A stretch of 64,000 bases of DNA. Source: CAYNJG01 sp965216885 (GTDB taxonomy: Bacteria > Planctomycetota > Planctomycetia > Pirellulales > Pirellulaceae). The translations under genes and the position numbers were made by a program. Location of the stretch: contig OZ244209.1 of assembly GCA_965216885.1 (NCBI GenBank), positions 6,696,001-6,760,000 on the forward strand, given 5' to 3'. Positions 52,606 through 61,783 of this stretch are shown one piece after another; position 1 is the stretch's first letter, and every line of letters starts with the position of its first letter. The notes below the pieces were generated by a model. It did no database searches. It saw only the letters and a program-made list of their open reading frames with translations, and was not told the DNA's origin.

Positions 52606-53082
52606 TTAGGACCCATGCCGAATCGACGACGGGGAGCCGGAAGGTGAGAAAGTTGGAGCCTTCAGCTTGTGGGCCGAGGAGTCAACGTGGCGACGCACGA
52701 GATGTGGCATCCAGAGCGCCTTGTCGACCAATTCCATCAATACCGTGGGATCGAAAGGCTTGCTGAGGAAATACGTGCCGCCAGCTTTTCGGGCGAGTTC
52801 CATGGTCTCCGGTCGACGCGAGTCGCTGGTAAATACCACGGAGCAATCAATCGTTTTTCGTAGTGTCTTGAACAGCTCCAGTCCGCTGTCGTCGCCAAGA
52901 TTCACGTCGCAGATCAACAGGCTGGGAGCCTTCTCGGCAGCCGAGCGAATGGCTGCGTCAGCCGTTCCCACCGCGCGACAAGCGTACCCGTCCTCCATGA
53001 GGATCTCGTGAATCTGGCCCCGTGCCGCTGCATCGGGATCAGCAACAAGAATGTTCACCTGGTGGTTATTCATGACGGACAT
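52606..53082 (-). CDS. Lone receiver-domain response regulator
   Basis: A 158-residue protein with one CheY-like receiver domain (about 8-125) and a short Ser/Pro-rich tail of about 30 residues, without a DNA-binding output domain. The phosphoacceptor is Asp59 in LLICDVNLGDDSG, with the acidic pair at ADPDA, Thr85 in VVFTSDS and Lys108 in FLSKPFD. Output is presumably by protein contact. No histidine kinase is adjacent. Start at ATG 53082 (MSVMNNHQVN) with AAGG seven bases upstream; a TTG at 53100 is in frame but has no advantage. Confidence 0.86.
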   Translation of the reverse strand: MSVMNNHQVNILVADPDAAARGQIHEILMEDGYACRAVGTADAAIRSAAEKAPSLLICDVNLGDDSGLELFKTLRKTIDCSVVFTSDSRRPETMELARKAGGTYFLSKPFDPTVLMELVDKALWMPHLVRRHVDSSAHKLKAPTFSPSGSPSSIRHGS

Positions 53083-53342
53083 GACAGACCTTCTGGACAA
53101 CGTATGTGTTCTTTAAGCCGCAATCTCCGGCTCGTTGTAGGAAGTTTACGTCGCAACCAGTGGTCATGAGGCGACATTGGGTGAATTGTTGATTCGTGCA
53201 ACACACCGCGATCAAAAAACCCCACGCAACCCGGACAACCCAACCCATTCCAAACCAACAAGAACCGATCCAGACCAACCAGAACGGTGACCAACCGCGT
53301 GCATGGGCCGCCAAGGCTGAACAGGCCGCTTAAACCGACCGT
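53083..53342. other. Intergenic A/C-skewed stretch
   Basis: About 260 bases between the receiver gene start and the FAD oxidoreductase stop, both on minus. From about 53215 to 53300 the plus strand is A/C-rich and G-poor, with short near-repeats of CCAACC and GACCAACC. No gene, RNA or terminator was recognised. Confidence 0.3.
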
Positions 53343-54971
53343 CTAGTGGTCACGCAAGATCTCCGTGGCCGCATTCTTCCCGCACGCCCCCATCACACCG
53401 CCTCCGGGGTGACTGGCCGCTCCGCACAAGTAGAGATTCTTTACGGGAGTTCGATGATCCGACCAGCCCGGAACCGGACGCATCATGAAGAGCTGATTGA
53501 AGTTCATCGCACCCTGCATAATGTTGCCGCCAGTGAGACCAAAACGTCGCTCCAGATCGAGTGGGCTGAGGACCTGTCGGTGCTCGATCGACCCGGGGAG
53601 ATTCGGAGCGTAGCGCGAAATCAGCTCGATGCAACGATCGGCGAACGACTCCTTTTCCTCGTCCCAACTACCTTCCGCAAGGTTGTAGGGAGCAAACTGA
53701 ACGAAGATCGACATGACATGCTTGCCTTCCGGCGCCAGCGAATCGTCCACGCTGCTCGCCATTGTCATTTCCAGCACCGGCTCCTTGCTGGGGCGGCCAT
53801 ACTTGGCGTCGTCATACGCTCGTTCGAGAAAATCCATCGTGGGCGAAATGTGCATCGTGCCCCGATGATGATCGACCAGCGAACCTCCCGAGGGCTTCGC
53901 GGAAAAGCTTGGTGGTTCGCTGAGCGCCAGATTGATCTTCGCCGAAGCGGAAGCATAGTCGATTCGGGAGATCGCTTTTCGGAACGATTCCGGCAACACG
54001 TTCGGACCCAGAAATCGCTCGAACGTCAGATGGGCATCCACGCTGGAAGCCACCACGTCCGCCTCGATCTGAGTGCCGTCCTCGAGAATAACACCCGATG
54101 CAGATCCGTTGTCCGTCACGATGGAAGCCACGGGCGACTCGCGTCGAATTTGCACACGCAGATCCTTGCAGGCGCCTTCCAGTGCGTCCGCAAGCCCGCC
54201 CATTCCGCCGCGAACGTATCCCCAGACTCCACGTGCACCACCGGCTTCGCCCATCACGTGATGCAACAGGACATAAGCCGTACCGGGAGAAGAGATCGAC
54301 GCGAACGCTCCAATGATGGCATCCGTCGCCAGCGTCGCACGAAGCACCTCGGCTTCAAACCAGCGTTCCAAAATCGGACGGGCGGCGCCTGTCAACAACT
54401 CGATTGCTTCCGGCAGATCCTCTCCCAAACCGTCCAGGGCCTGATACATCTCCAGCATCTTGGCCCCGTCGCGAAGTCGCTTTCCAACGCCGATCTTGCG
54501 CCACTCTTTCGACATCGGCAGCGGATCGGGAGCACTCTTGTTGAGTGTCGGTTCCAAGACCCGAGCCACACGTTCAAGCAATGCGTTGTACTTCGGATAC
54601 GCTTCCGCATCACGACGACTGAACTTGGAGATCTCCCGCTGACTCTGCACCATGTCCGGCCCCAGCGTCAGCGAACGACCATCCAGCAGCGGGGTAAACG
54701 AAGACGGGTTCCGTGGCAGCACCTCCAGCCCGTACTGCTTCAATCGCAACTCACGCGTGATTTCCGGAAGGAAGAGACTAATGACGTAAGCCGCCGTCGA
54801 GACGCGGTAGCCCGGCCAAATTTCCTCGGTACACGCACAGCCGCCAAGGATGTGCCGACGCTCCAGCACGCACACCGACTTGCCGGCCTTCGCAAGGTAG
54901 GCCGCCGTCACGAGGCCGTTGTGGCCGCCACCAATCACCACGCAATCAAAATGTTGTTTCTTGTGAATCAT
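53343..54971 (-). CDS. FAD-dependent oxidoreductase of the phytoene desaturase / PYROXD2 superfamily
   Basis: A 542-residue flavoprotein. The Rossmann motif is VIGGGHNGLVTAAYLAKAGK (12-31), followed by VLERRHILGGCACTEEIWPG; the C-terminal FAD motif is LYLCGAASHPGGGVMGACG. GHNGL and the CTEE stretch point to the PYROXD2/CrtO-like branch rather than CrtI desaturase. The reaction is unknown; carotenoid ketolase activity is possible in this branch, but no carotenoid genes are adjacent. It appears to be a single gene with no signal peptide. Confidence 0.83.
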   Translation of the reverse strand: MIHKKQHFDCVVIGGGHNGLVTAAYLAKAGKSVCVLERRHILGGCACTEEIWPGYRVSTAAYVISLFLPEITRELRLKQYGLEVLPRNPSSFTPLLDGRSLTLGPDMVQSQREISKFSRRDAEAYPKYNALLERVARVLEPTLNKSAPDPLPMSKEWRKIGVGKRLRDGAKMLEMYQALDGLGEDLPEAIELLTGAARPILERWFEAEVLRATLATDAIIGAFASISSPGTAYVLLHHVMGEAGGARGVWGYVRGGMGGLADALEGACKDLRVQIRRESPVASIVTDNGSASGVILEDGTQIEADVVASSVDAHLTFERFLGPNVLPESFRKAISRIDYASASAKINLALSEPPSFSAKPSGGSLVDHHRGTMHISPTMDFLERAYDDAKYGRPSKEPVLEMTMASSVDDSLAPEGKHVMSIFVQFAPYNLAEGSWDEEKESFADRCIELISRYAPNLPGSIEHRQVLSPLDLERRFGLTGGNIMQGAMNFNQLFMMRPVPGWSDHRTPVKNLYLCGAASHPGGGVMGACGKNAATEILRDH

Positions 54972-55228
54972 CGCGTCCGTGCTCTTTCACTGCTAGCTAT
55001 CCGATGCCGCGGCACGAGCGCAATCGCGCAAACTGCCACTTCATCAGAATCGACCCGAGCGTGAACGAAGTTGAGACTTCAGTTCAGAACAACTCTCAAA
55101 AGCTGGTTCGCCGTTCGCCGCAATCGAGAAGGGAACCGCAATCAAAGCGGAGCAGCAATCAAAGCGGAGCAACAATCAAAGCGGAACCGCAAAACAGTGC
55201 AGTCGTTCCGTTGCTGGCACCGGCGCCG
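54972..55228. other. Intergenic region with 17-bp tandem repeats
   Basis: About 257 bases between the stop of the CE15-type gene and the start of the FAD oxidoreductase gene, both on minus. It contains the direct repeat array at 55141-55191, listed separately, and the oxidoreductase promoter, which I could not define. Confidence 0.35.
55141..55191. repeat. Three tandem copies of a 17-bp repeat
   Basis: ATCAAAGCGGAGCAGCA (55141-55157), ATCAAAGCGGAGCAACA (55158-55174) and ATCAAAGCGGAACCGCA (55175-55191) follow one another without spacers; a decayed copy may lie at 55122-55140. The same word GCGGAGCAATCAAAGCG occurs at 55483-55499 inside the neighbouring CE15-type gene, where it is coding. A minisatellite-like expansion is likely. 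Confidence 0.8.
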
Positions 55229-56482
55229 TTATTTGCGCCCAAAGTGTCGGTCGGCGAAGTCCATGTAAACCTGCCAGTCTTCGAGTTTCACGTCGTGCTT
55301 GCCGGGACGAATGTGGTAGCCAATTCGACTGAGCACCGGGTGGTTCACAGCCGGCCACTCGTTGGCAACCATGCCATCGGTCCCCAACAATCGATAGACG
55401 GCGTCCGCACCAACACCGGCGAGGAATTCGCCTCGCGGATCCGCCCAACGGTCTTCTTCAGCACTGCAAATCAATACCGGCCGCGGAGCAATCAAAGCGA
55501 CGAGCGAATGCTGGTCAACCGGCAACGAGCCCACACGCTCGTTGAAGTGTTTGAATTTGCCGCAGAACCAGTGCGGAAAGCTCGTGTTGATTCGCTTCAC
55601 CGTCTCGCCGAACTCCCGTCGACTGAGAGCCGCGCCGCCACAACCCGAGTTGTTCGAAACCACCAGCGCGAAACGCTCATCCGTCGCACCCGCCCAGAGC
55701 GATGTCTTGCCAAGTCGCGAGTGCCCCATCACGGCGACGTGCTTTCCATCAACGTGGTCATCTTTCTCGAGGTAGTCGAGGGCTCGCGACAATCCCCACG
55801 ACCACGAACTAATCGACCCCCAACTGGTGTCATTGCGATCGATGTCGGAAAAGAGAACATCGACGCCATTGCCAAACTCATCATGAAAATCCGGATCGAT
55901 GTCGCCATAGTACATGGTCACCAGCCCGTAACCCCGGGCCGTAATCTGTTTGTACGGCCATCGTGACTTCGCGCTGCCACGCGACGATTCGGAAGCTTTG
56001 TTGTCGACGTAGCCCTTCTTCTTGTCGTTGCGAACCCAACTCTTCGTAACGGGGACGTCCAGATCATCCGTGATCGTGTGATTGCCGTTGAAGTTCAATC
56101 CCACAAACGCGGGAACCGGTTTTTTCGCTGCCGCGGGAAGATAGATCAAAAGGTGTAGGTCAACGTGCTTGCCATTTCGCTTGAGGCGAAGCGTAACCTG
56201 CTTGCGCAGCGTTTCGCCGATCGTCTTGCTTTCGACGGACACCACCTCCTGCTGCACCTCGACGTCCGGCCGAACGCCATACACGTTCTCCGAGACCTGC
56301 GTCATGATGTAGTTACGCTGCGAGGCAGTCCATTCGCCGGGCGATTCAACTCGCTTTCCCTCTGCATTCAGCAGCGGATCGGGCAGCTCATACGCAGGAA
56401 CTTTCGATTCGTCGTAGTTGAACTGTGCCATCAAGGGCACAGCAAACGCCAATACCAGAGCCGCCGTTGTCAGATTTCGCAT
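55229..56482 (-). CDS. CE15-type (glucuronoyl esterase-like) alpha/beta hydrolase, secreted
   Basis: A 417-residue protein with a signal peptide (1-20, ALVLAFAVPLMAQ) and an alpha/beta hydrolase fold. The nucleophile is Ser255 in VAVMGHSRLGKTSLWAG, followed by the family stretch FALVVSNNSGCGGAALSRRE; the acid is near Glu343 (CSAEEDRWADP) and the histidine is in IGYHIRPGKHDV. In CE15 enzymes this set cleaves ester bonds between glucuronic acid in hemicellulose and lignin or other alcohols. Acetyl xylan esterase activity is a possible alternative. Start at ATG 56482 with GAGGT eight bases upstream; 11 bases separate it from the sulfatase stop, so the two are cotranscribed. Confidence 0.83.
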   Translation of the reverse strand: MRNLTTAALVLAFAVPLMAQFNYDESKVPAYELPDPLLNAEGKRVESPGEWTASQRNYIMTQVSENVYGVRPDVEVQQEVVSVESKTIGETLRKQVTLRLKRNGKHVDLHLLIYLPAAAKKPVPAFVGLNFNGNHTITDDLDVPVTKSWVRNDKKKGYVDNKASESSRGSAKSRWPYKQITARGYGLVTMYYGDIDPDFHDEFGNGVDVLFSDIDRNDTSWGSISSWSWGLSRALDYLEKDDHVDGKHVAVMGHSRLGKTSLWAGATDERFALVVSNNSGCGGAALSRREFGETVKRINTSFPHWFCGKFKHFNERVGSLPVDQHSLVALIAPRPVLICSAEEDRWADPRGEFLAGVGADAVYRLLGTDGMVANEWPAVNHPVLSRIGYHIRPGKHDVKLEDWQVYMDFADRHFGRK

Positions 56483-56493
56483 TGCGTTGACCT

Positions 56494-58026
56494 CTACCAA
56501 AGTTGTTCCCGAACCTTCATCAATTCCGAATAGCCTTCATCGCGATCGCCAATGTGCTCTTTGATGGAGAGCAGCTCCTTCTTCAGCTCGGCCACAACAT
56601 CCTGATAGATGGCCTCTTCGTAAACGTTGTTCATCTCGTGCGGATCTTTGGTCAGGTCGTACAACTCCCAGTGTGCCGGAGTCGGTACGTCTTTCGCACC
56701 GGCGGCATCGAGTGGCAAACCATAGAAGAAGATCAACTTGTGTGTCCGCGTCCGAATACCATAATGCGCCGGATTGTCATGGTGGGCCATGTGCATCCAG
56801 TAGCGATAGTAGGTCGTCTGCCGCCAATCGTCCGGCGTATTGCCTTCCAGATTGGAAACGAAGCTTCGCCCCTGAAATGTCTCGGGCATTTCCTTCACGC
56901 CCGCCAGCTCCAACAGTGTCGGGGCAAAGTCCACATTGTTGATAATGTCCTGATTCACAGACGGCTTGAATCGTTTTGGGTAGCGAATGATAAACGGCAT
57001 CCGCAGTGACTCTTCGTACATCCAGCGTTTGTCGATGTAGTCATGTTCGCCAAGCATGAAGCCCTGGTCGGCCGTGTAGATGATGACGGTGTTGTCCAGT
57101 TCCCCAGTCGACTCCAGATGCTTTAGCACTCGACCGATGCCGTCATCAACACCCTTCACGGTCCGTAGAAACTTCTTCAGATAGCGTTGGTAGGCAGCGG
57201 ACGTGTACTCCTCGTCCCCCAACGTGCGGTCGACAAACATGTGATGCCCCATGTTGCGTCGGGTATTGCGTTTCGTCACCGACGTTCCATATGCCGGTTT
57301 GCCGATGGGGCCGTGCGCCCCGCGAGTACGTAGGCTTTCGGGTTCCGGAATGTCGATGTCTTCGTAGAGGAAGTCGTATCGCTCGGCATTTTCAAAGTTG
57401 TCGTGCGGAGCTTTGTATTGATGCATCAGGAAGAACGGTTTGCTCTTCTGCTTTCTGGATTTCAACCACTTCAGCGATATGTCCGTGATTGCATCAGACG
57501 AATGAACGCAGTCATATTTGGCTACGCGCACCGTGTTTCCGGGCCAGGGCTTGGGCCCGCGGATGCGAAAAATCGGATTGAAGTACGAGCCTTGGCCCGG
57601 CAGCACCTGGTAAAAGTCGAACGGACCGGGTTCATGCTTCAGATGCCACTTGCCGACGACAGCCGTTTCGTATCCGGCCGCCTTCAGGGAATGCGCCAGT
57701 GTTTGATTGTCGGGTGTAATCCCGTTGTTCAGCGTCCGAGCGCCGTTCTTGTGACTGTACTGCCCCGTGATAATCGTAGCGCGACTGGGTACGCAGATGG
57801 CGTTGGTGCAAAAGCAGTTGGCCAGACGCACACCCTCGCGAGCGAGTCGATCGAGATTGGGGGTCGGATCGAGTTTCGCGAGCCGCCCGCCATAGGCTCC
57901 AATTGCATGAGCCGCATGGTCGTCGGACATGATGTAGAGGATGTTCGGTTGTTCGGCCGCCGTGACCGTGACCGCCAGAACCATCTGGAACAAGATCGGC
58001 AAAATCGCAAATCGAATCAGGGACAT
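56494..58026 (-). CDS. Formylglycine-dependent sulfatase, secreted
   Basis: A 510-residue arylsulfatase-type enzyme. A signal peptide (1-24, MSLIRFAILPILFQ...TAA) leads to PNILYIMSDDHAAHAIGAYG with the two metal-binding Asp residues. The activation motif is CVPSRATIITGQ with Cys78, which must be converted to formylglycine. Further motifs are GKWHLKHEPGPFDFY and TADQGFMLGEHDYIDKRWM. Members cleave sulfate esters of polysaccharides. Planctomycetes carry many for algal glycans. The pairing with a CE15-type esterase suggests a sulfated, uronic-acid-containing substrate. Start at 58026 with GGA upstream; the frame is open 29 codons further. Confidence 0.92.
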   Translation of the reverse strand: MSLIRFAILPILFQMVLAVTVTAAEQPNILYIMSDDHAAHAIGAYGGRLAKLDPTPNLDRLAREGVRLANCFCTNAICVPSRATIITGQYSHKNGARTLNNGITPDNQTLAHSLKAAGYETAVVGKWHLKHEPGPFDFYQVLPGQGSYFNPIFRIRGPKPWPGNTVRVAKYDCVHSSDAITDISLKWLKSRKQKSKPFFLMHQYKAPHDNFENAERYDFLYEDIDIPEPESLRTRGAHGPIGKPAYGTSVTKRNTRRNMGHHMFVDRTLGDEEYTSAAYQRYLKKFLRTVKGVDDGIGRVLKHLESTGELDNTVIIYTADQGFMLGEHDYIDKRWMYEESLRMPFIIRYPKRFKPSVNQDIINNVDFAPTLLELAGVKEMPETFQGRSFVSNLEGNTPDDWRQTTYYRYWMHMAHHDNPAHYGIRTRTHKLIFFYGLPLDAAGAKDVPTPAHWELYDLTKDPHEMNNVYEEAIYQDVVAELKKELLSIKEHIGDRDEGYSELMKVREQLW

Positions 58027-58176
58027 GAGGAAATCCGTGTAGGCGTATCGAAGTGGGCTCTCATCATAGCGGACAATTGCATGGCGAACTTTGGCACCAA
58101 ACAAAACAGTCACCGCGCACGTTCAGCCAGTCAAGAACTGTTGTCCGCAATCCATTCAGCGAACCGTGAGACCTGT

Positions 58177-58238
58177 GTGAGTCCACGTTGCCTGACCTGT
58201 GCGTCCGGGTTGTCTGACCTGGTGCGTCCGGGTTGCCT
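58177..58238. repeat. Imperfect 22-bp tandem repeats at the end of the site-2 protease gene
   Basis: Units GTGAGTCCACGTTGCCTGACCT (58177-58198, in halves GTGAGTCCACG and TTGCCTGACCT), GTGCGTCCGGG+TTGTCTGACCT (58199-58220) and a partial GTGCGTCCGGG+TTGCCT (58222-58238). The last copy covers the first bases of the stop codon of the site-2 protease gene (58237). The rest of the gap to 58027 shows nothing else. Confidence 0.7.
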
Positions 58239-59325
58239 AGATGGGCATCAAACCGCGCGGCGGAAAGCATAACACCGGAATGAGCAACGAAAAAAGCCCC
58301 AATACAACGCGGCCCGTTCCAAGCTTCACGGTATCGTCCGACGTTGGTGGATGAAACAATCCGATCAGAAAGATCAGGACCAGCATGAGCGCCCAGATAA
58401 AGGTCTTTGTGTAAGCCATGTAACCGATCGCCACCAAAACGAACACGATCGCAATCCAGCGACTGTAGGATCCAAACAGCGTGTAGGTAACGTGGCCACC
58501 GTCAAGTTGGCTAACCGGCAGCATGTTGAGCCCCGTGATCAACAGGCCGACCCACCCCGCCATGAACATGGCATTCACCTGACTTGCGTAGACCGCTGTA
58601 ACTGCCGGCGCGTCGGGATGCAGGACCGCATACATCCACCGCACCATTAATGGCAGATCGTATTGGTACGATCCCGTACCAGCAACACCGGGCTCCATCT
58701 GTGCCACGCCGAACCACATGATCGGAATCGCGAACACAAGCCCCGCCAGGGGGCCGGCGATGCCGATGTCGAAAATCTCTTTACGATTTGCCTGCTGCCC
58801 TTTCATGGCGATCACGGCACCCATCGTTCCAACCGGGGCAATGGGAAAGGGAATGAAAAACGGAAGCGTGGAAGGGACGCGGTAAATGCGCGTCGCGATG
58901 TAATGCCCCATTTCGTGCGCAAACAGAATCGTGATCACGCATAGCATGTAAACAAAACCCTGTCCCGCAAAACGCAGGATCGTTTGCCGCGCCAACATTG
59001 CGACGGTTGCGGGCTCCTGAAATTCCAACGCTCCGAGTATCTGATGCGGCTCCCAGGACATCGCACCGGCGAAGAACGTCGACAGGCAGGTGACCACAAA
59101 CAGGAAAGCCGGGAGGTACCAACTGGTCCTGGCGGTTTTTAGTTCGCGTCCGCTGAAACGCGCCACCGGACTTCGCATCGGCGATTCGACCGGCTTTGCA
59201 AGGTATGGCCCCAACCCGTTTGGTTGTGAAGCTGCCGCCGGTCCGGACTCAGGTGAGTCAGAAATCGGCGACCCATCGAGTGCATCATCAGAGTAGGAGT
59301 CATCGGGGGGCAACGCGCTGTTCAT
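58237..59325 (-). CDS. Site-2 protease-type zinc metalloprotease (M50 family)
   Basis: A 362-residue intramembrane protease. The zinc motif HEMGH (137-141) sits in a membrane segment (FVYMLCVITILFAHEMGHYI), and the second motif LNMLPVSQLDGGH supplies the third ligand Asp. The RVPSTLPFFIPFPIAPVGTM segment and AIAMKGQQANRKEIFDIG-like loop are typical of plant/cyanobacterial EGY-like members. The N-terminal 60 residues are low-complexity and acidic. Such proteases cut membrane-bound anti-sigma or regulatory proteins; no partner is adjacent. ATG 59325 is preferred; a second ATG at 59343 adds six residues. Neither has a strong ribosome-binding site. Confidence 0.86.
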   Translation of the reverse strand: MNSALPPDDSYSDDALDGSPISDSPESGPAAASQPNGLGPYLAKPVESPMRSPVARFSGRELKTARTSWYLPAFLFVVTCLSTFFAGAMSWEPHQILGALEFQEPATVAMLARQTILRFAGQGFVYMLCVITILFAHEMGHYIATRIYRVPSTLPFFIPFPIAPVGTMGAVIAMKGQQANRKEIFDIGIAGPLAGLVFAIPIMWFGVAQMEPGVAGTGSYQYDLPLMVRWMYAVLHPDAPAVTAVYASQVNAMFMAGWVGLLITGLNMLPVSQLDGGHVTYTLFGSYSRWIAIVFVLVAIGYMAYTKTFIWALMLVLIFLIGLFHPPTSDDTVKLGTGRVVLGLFSLLIPVLCFPPRGLMPI

Positions 59326-59355
59326 GATTCGAGCATACCACATTCCATCGTCGCA

Positions 59356-61548
59356 TCAGACCTCCTGCTCAGGCGACAGACGCTTGTATTCACCCTTTTG
59401 CCAGCGTTCGACGTCCGACTTGTAGTACCTCGAAAACCGACTTTCACTGGGGCCCCCAGGCAGATTCGTCCATGCTTCGCGAGTCCCAAGGTCCGCGACA
59501 AAGTGGTAGGAGGGAGCAAACGTCTGCTCGTTCTTGGCCGTCTGGAATACGTGGCCTTGAAAGGGTGTCGCCGCACATCCGGGCATCGGCTGCCGTGGAC
59601 TGTCAAAGCCCAGTAGTCGGCCCACGCGACGCCGACCGAAGAACCGGTCCGCAAAATGAAAGTGATTGAATTCACCCCATTTCTGCTCGGGCTGTTCCAG
59701 CGTGCGTTCATATGCCTTGCGCACCAATTCCGATTTATCGCGGCCGTGCCACCAAATTGATTCGTCGTTCAGGATCACACGATCCGCCAACGTCATGATC
59801 ATGTTGGAGAAACCACCACGCGTGCAGAGATAGATGATTCGCCGCCAACCGATCGCTTTTTCGTGTCCGAACAGTTCAATGATCAGATTGATATACAAAC
59901 GCTGAAAGAAGACCGCCTCGCGACTTTCGATGTCAAAACTGAAATCCCAATCCGCCAGTCGGTCTTTCATGTCACCATCGGGGACCCATGGCAGGAAACG
60001 TGGCAGCATTTTTCGCGCATGGAGATTGATGACGTCGTACTGCAGCGCCTGCATGTCCTCCAGCGTCGCTTGCGGCAGTTCATGAAGGCGTTCGTCAATG
60101 CGTCGCTTGCGATGATCCGGCAGCAGTTGCGTCACCAGCAAAGGACCGTCCGCAGGATTCCAGCCTTCGTTCGCCGTCGCGATGAATCCTTCTTCGGGAT
60201 CATAGAAACTTGGCAAGAGACGGTTGTCCAGAAAGCCCTGCCAGTGATTCTCAGAATCCCACGCCGGCAAAGGAGCCAGACCGGATTCCGGGTCACGTCG
60301 CTTGGGAAAGCGTCCCGTGCCCTGCAAACCAATGTGGTTCTGACTATCAGCAAACACGAAGCACAGCGTCGGCTGAGGACACTCGCGCGCGACGTCCATG
60401 GCTTCACGCGTACTACCGGAGGCCACGACGTCCAACCATGTGGCAATCGCCTTACCCGAACCCGGCCACGAACCGGTCCAGGAGATCGACAGATACTTGC
60501 CGGCCTCTTCCGGGTCACTCTCCAGGACACCCTGGCTGTTCTCATAGACGGTCACGACATCCGGCTGACGACTTTGGGGCGCGATCGTTTCTTCGCGAGC
60601 TTCAAAATCCAGCCACTGATCATTGCGGCGATACTGCCAACCCGTCTCGCCCCCCGGACGACAATCCTCGACAAAGAAATCGATCGTGTCGCCCTTCATA
60701 TAGGTAACACCCCAGGCCAATTTGTCGGTCCGGGCGACGGCAAACAGTGGACAACCCGGTAACGTTGCCCCCATGACAAACCGGTCGTCCCACTCCAGCA
60801 CCGCCTCGTACCAGATACCCGGCAGGCGGTTTACTTCCAGATGCGGATCCGAACAGAGCATGGCCGATCCGCTGGCCGTTCGATCGCCCCGCACGGCCCA
60901 GGCATTGCTTCCCGCCAAACGAGGCAAATCGCTCATCATCTCCAACGCATCATTCGACAGTTGATTGGACATCTTTACTTGTCGAAGCAGGTCAAAGTCC
61001 GCGTTGTCCAGGCGAGGCGAATACAGTTCCTTCAGGCCCTCGTCGTCCACGCCGGCGTGAATCAGCTCCAGTAGCAAACGCTCGTTCTGCATCTGCCCAA
61101 TCGCCAGTCCGCCGAAACTGAGCAATTGCCCAACCAGCAGCACCGCCTCGGGGTCCCAGGGCTGAGGATGAAATCCTGTGGCCCACATCGGCAACGACCG
61201 GCCGGCCGCCGCCACTCCATCGTTGATCCCATCGCAGTACGACAGCAATTGGTCGCGCGTGTGCTGTTCCAGCGAGTCTGCTTCGCGTGTCAGATTTCGA
61301 TGCAGTCCGATGCGACGAAAGAACCGATCCGTCTCACGGAGCTCTTTGCGGTCAGAAATCCGCTCGGCAGCCGCGCCGCTGGCAACCGCTCTGGAAAAGA
61401 GAAGCTGAGTCCCACGATCCAGCGCGTGCATATAGCCCAGCGCATACACCGCATCCAGCCAGGAGTTTGCCTTCACATGAGGAACTCCGGCGTCATCGCG
61501 GGCGACTTTGAAATCTCGACTCAGCTTCTTTGTAGATATCGCAGCCAT
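59356..61548 (-). CDS. Penicillin-acylase-family (S45) Ntn-hydrolase without signal peptide
   Basis: A 730-residue protein of the penicillin amidase superfamily. The nucleophile is Ser214 in PRLAGSNAWAVRG; self-cleavage before it would create the N-terminal nucleophile of the beta chain, giving an alpha chain of about 213 residues and a beta chain of about 517. Other family features: VPHVKANSWLDAVYALGYMH near the start, GDPHL-type SAMLCSDPHLEVNRLPGIWY, and GWNPADGPLLVTQLLP with the oxyanion Asn region. Substrates of this family include acyl-homoserine lactones, lipopeptides and beta-lactams. Most members are exported, but this one has no signal peptide at ATG 61548 or at 61581. The maturation is inferred. 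Confidence 0.86.
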   Translation of the reverse strand: MAAISTKKLSRDFKVARDDAGVPHVKANSWLDAVYALGYMHALDRGTQLLFSRAVASGAAAERISDRKELRETDRFFRRIGLHRNLTREADSLEQHTRDQLLSYCDGINDGVAAAGRSLPMWATGFHPQPWDPEAVLLVGQLLSFGGLAIGQMQNERLLLELIHAGVDDEGLKELYSPRLDNADFDLLRQVKMSNQLSNDALEMMSDLPRLAGSNAWAVRGDRTASGSAMLCSDPHLEVNRLPGIWYEAVLEWDDRFVMGATLPGCPLFAVARTDKLAWGVTYMKGDTIDFFVEDCRPGGETGWQYRRNDQWLDFEAREETIAPQSRQPDVVTVYENSQGVLESDPEEAGKYLSISWTGSWPGSGKAIATWLDVVASGSTREAMDVARECPQPTLCFVFADSQNHIGLQGTGRFPKRRDPESGLAPLPAWDSENHWQGFLDNRLLPSFYDPEEGFIATANEGWNPADGPLLVTQLLPDHRKRRIDERLHELPQATLEDMQALQYDVINLHARKMLPRFLPWVPDGDMKDRLADWDFSFDIESREAVFFQRLYINLIIELFGHEKAIGWRRIIYLCTRGGFSNMIMTLADRVILNDESIWWHGRDKSELVRKAYERTLEQPEQKWGEFNHFHFADRFFGRRRVGRLLGFDSPRQPMPGCAATPFQGHVFQTAKNEQTFAPSYHFVADLGTREAWTNLPGGPSESRFSRYYKSDVERWQKGEYKRLSPEQEV

Positions 61549-61783
61549 GCAGTTATCGATCCGGTCCGTGTCGAAGACCACTCATCAAGTCTAACAACTT
61601 GTCCAATTCTGACATCGGAAACCGAGCCAACCCGACACCACCACATCATCCATGAATCTGGTTTGACGGGCCGAATTGCAGCGGAGCATCTGGGCGCGCA
61701 AACGCGACCAGCGTCACTGAAACAGCGAAAGAGAGAAATTCGCAGGAAAGACAGCCTGGAGCTGTCTCGCGGATAGTGATCGC
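61549..61783. other. Gap upstream of penicillin-acylase-family gene
   Basis: About 235 bases between the acylase start and the stop codon of the small basic protein gene, both on minus. No defined promoter or terminator was recognised. Confidence 0.3.

Noticed and set aside
53346..55064. Plus-strand frame of 572 codons across the FAD oxidoreductase
   Set aside because: Shadow of a clearly coding gene; high GC at third positions keeps stops away. No domain pattern.
55141..55191. Possible CRISPR array
   Set aside because: The 17-bp units abut without spacers, and no cas gene is in the window.
58064..58270. Minus-strand small frame over the 22-bp repeats
   Set aside because: It has no start signal and only restates the repeat in another frame.
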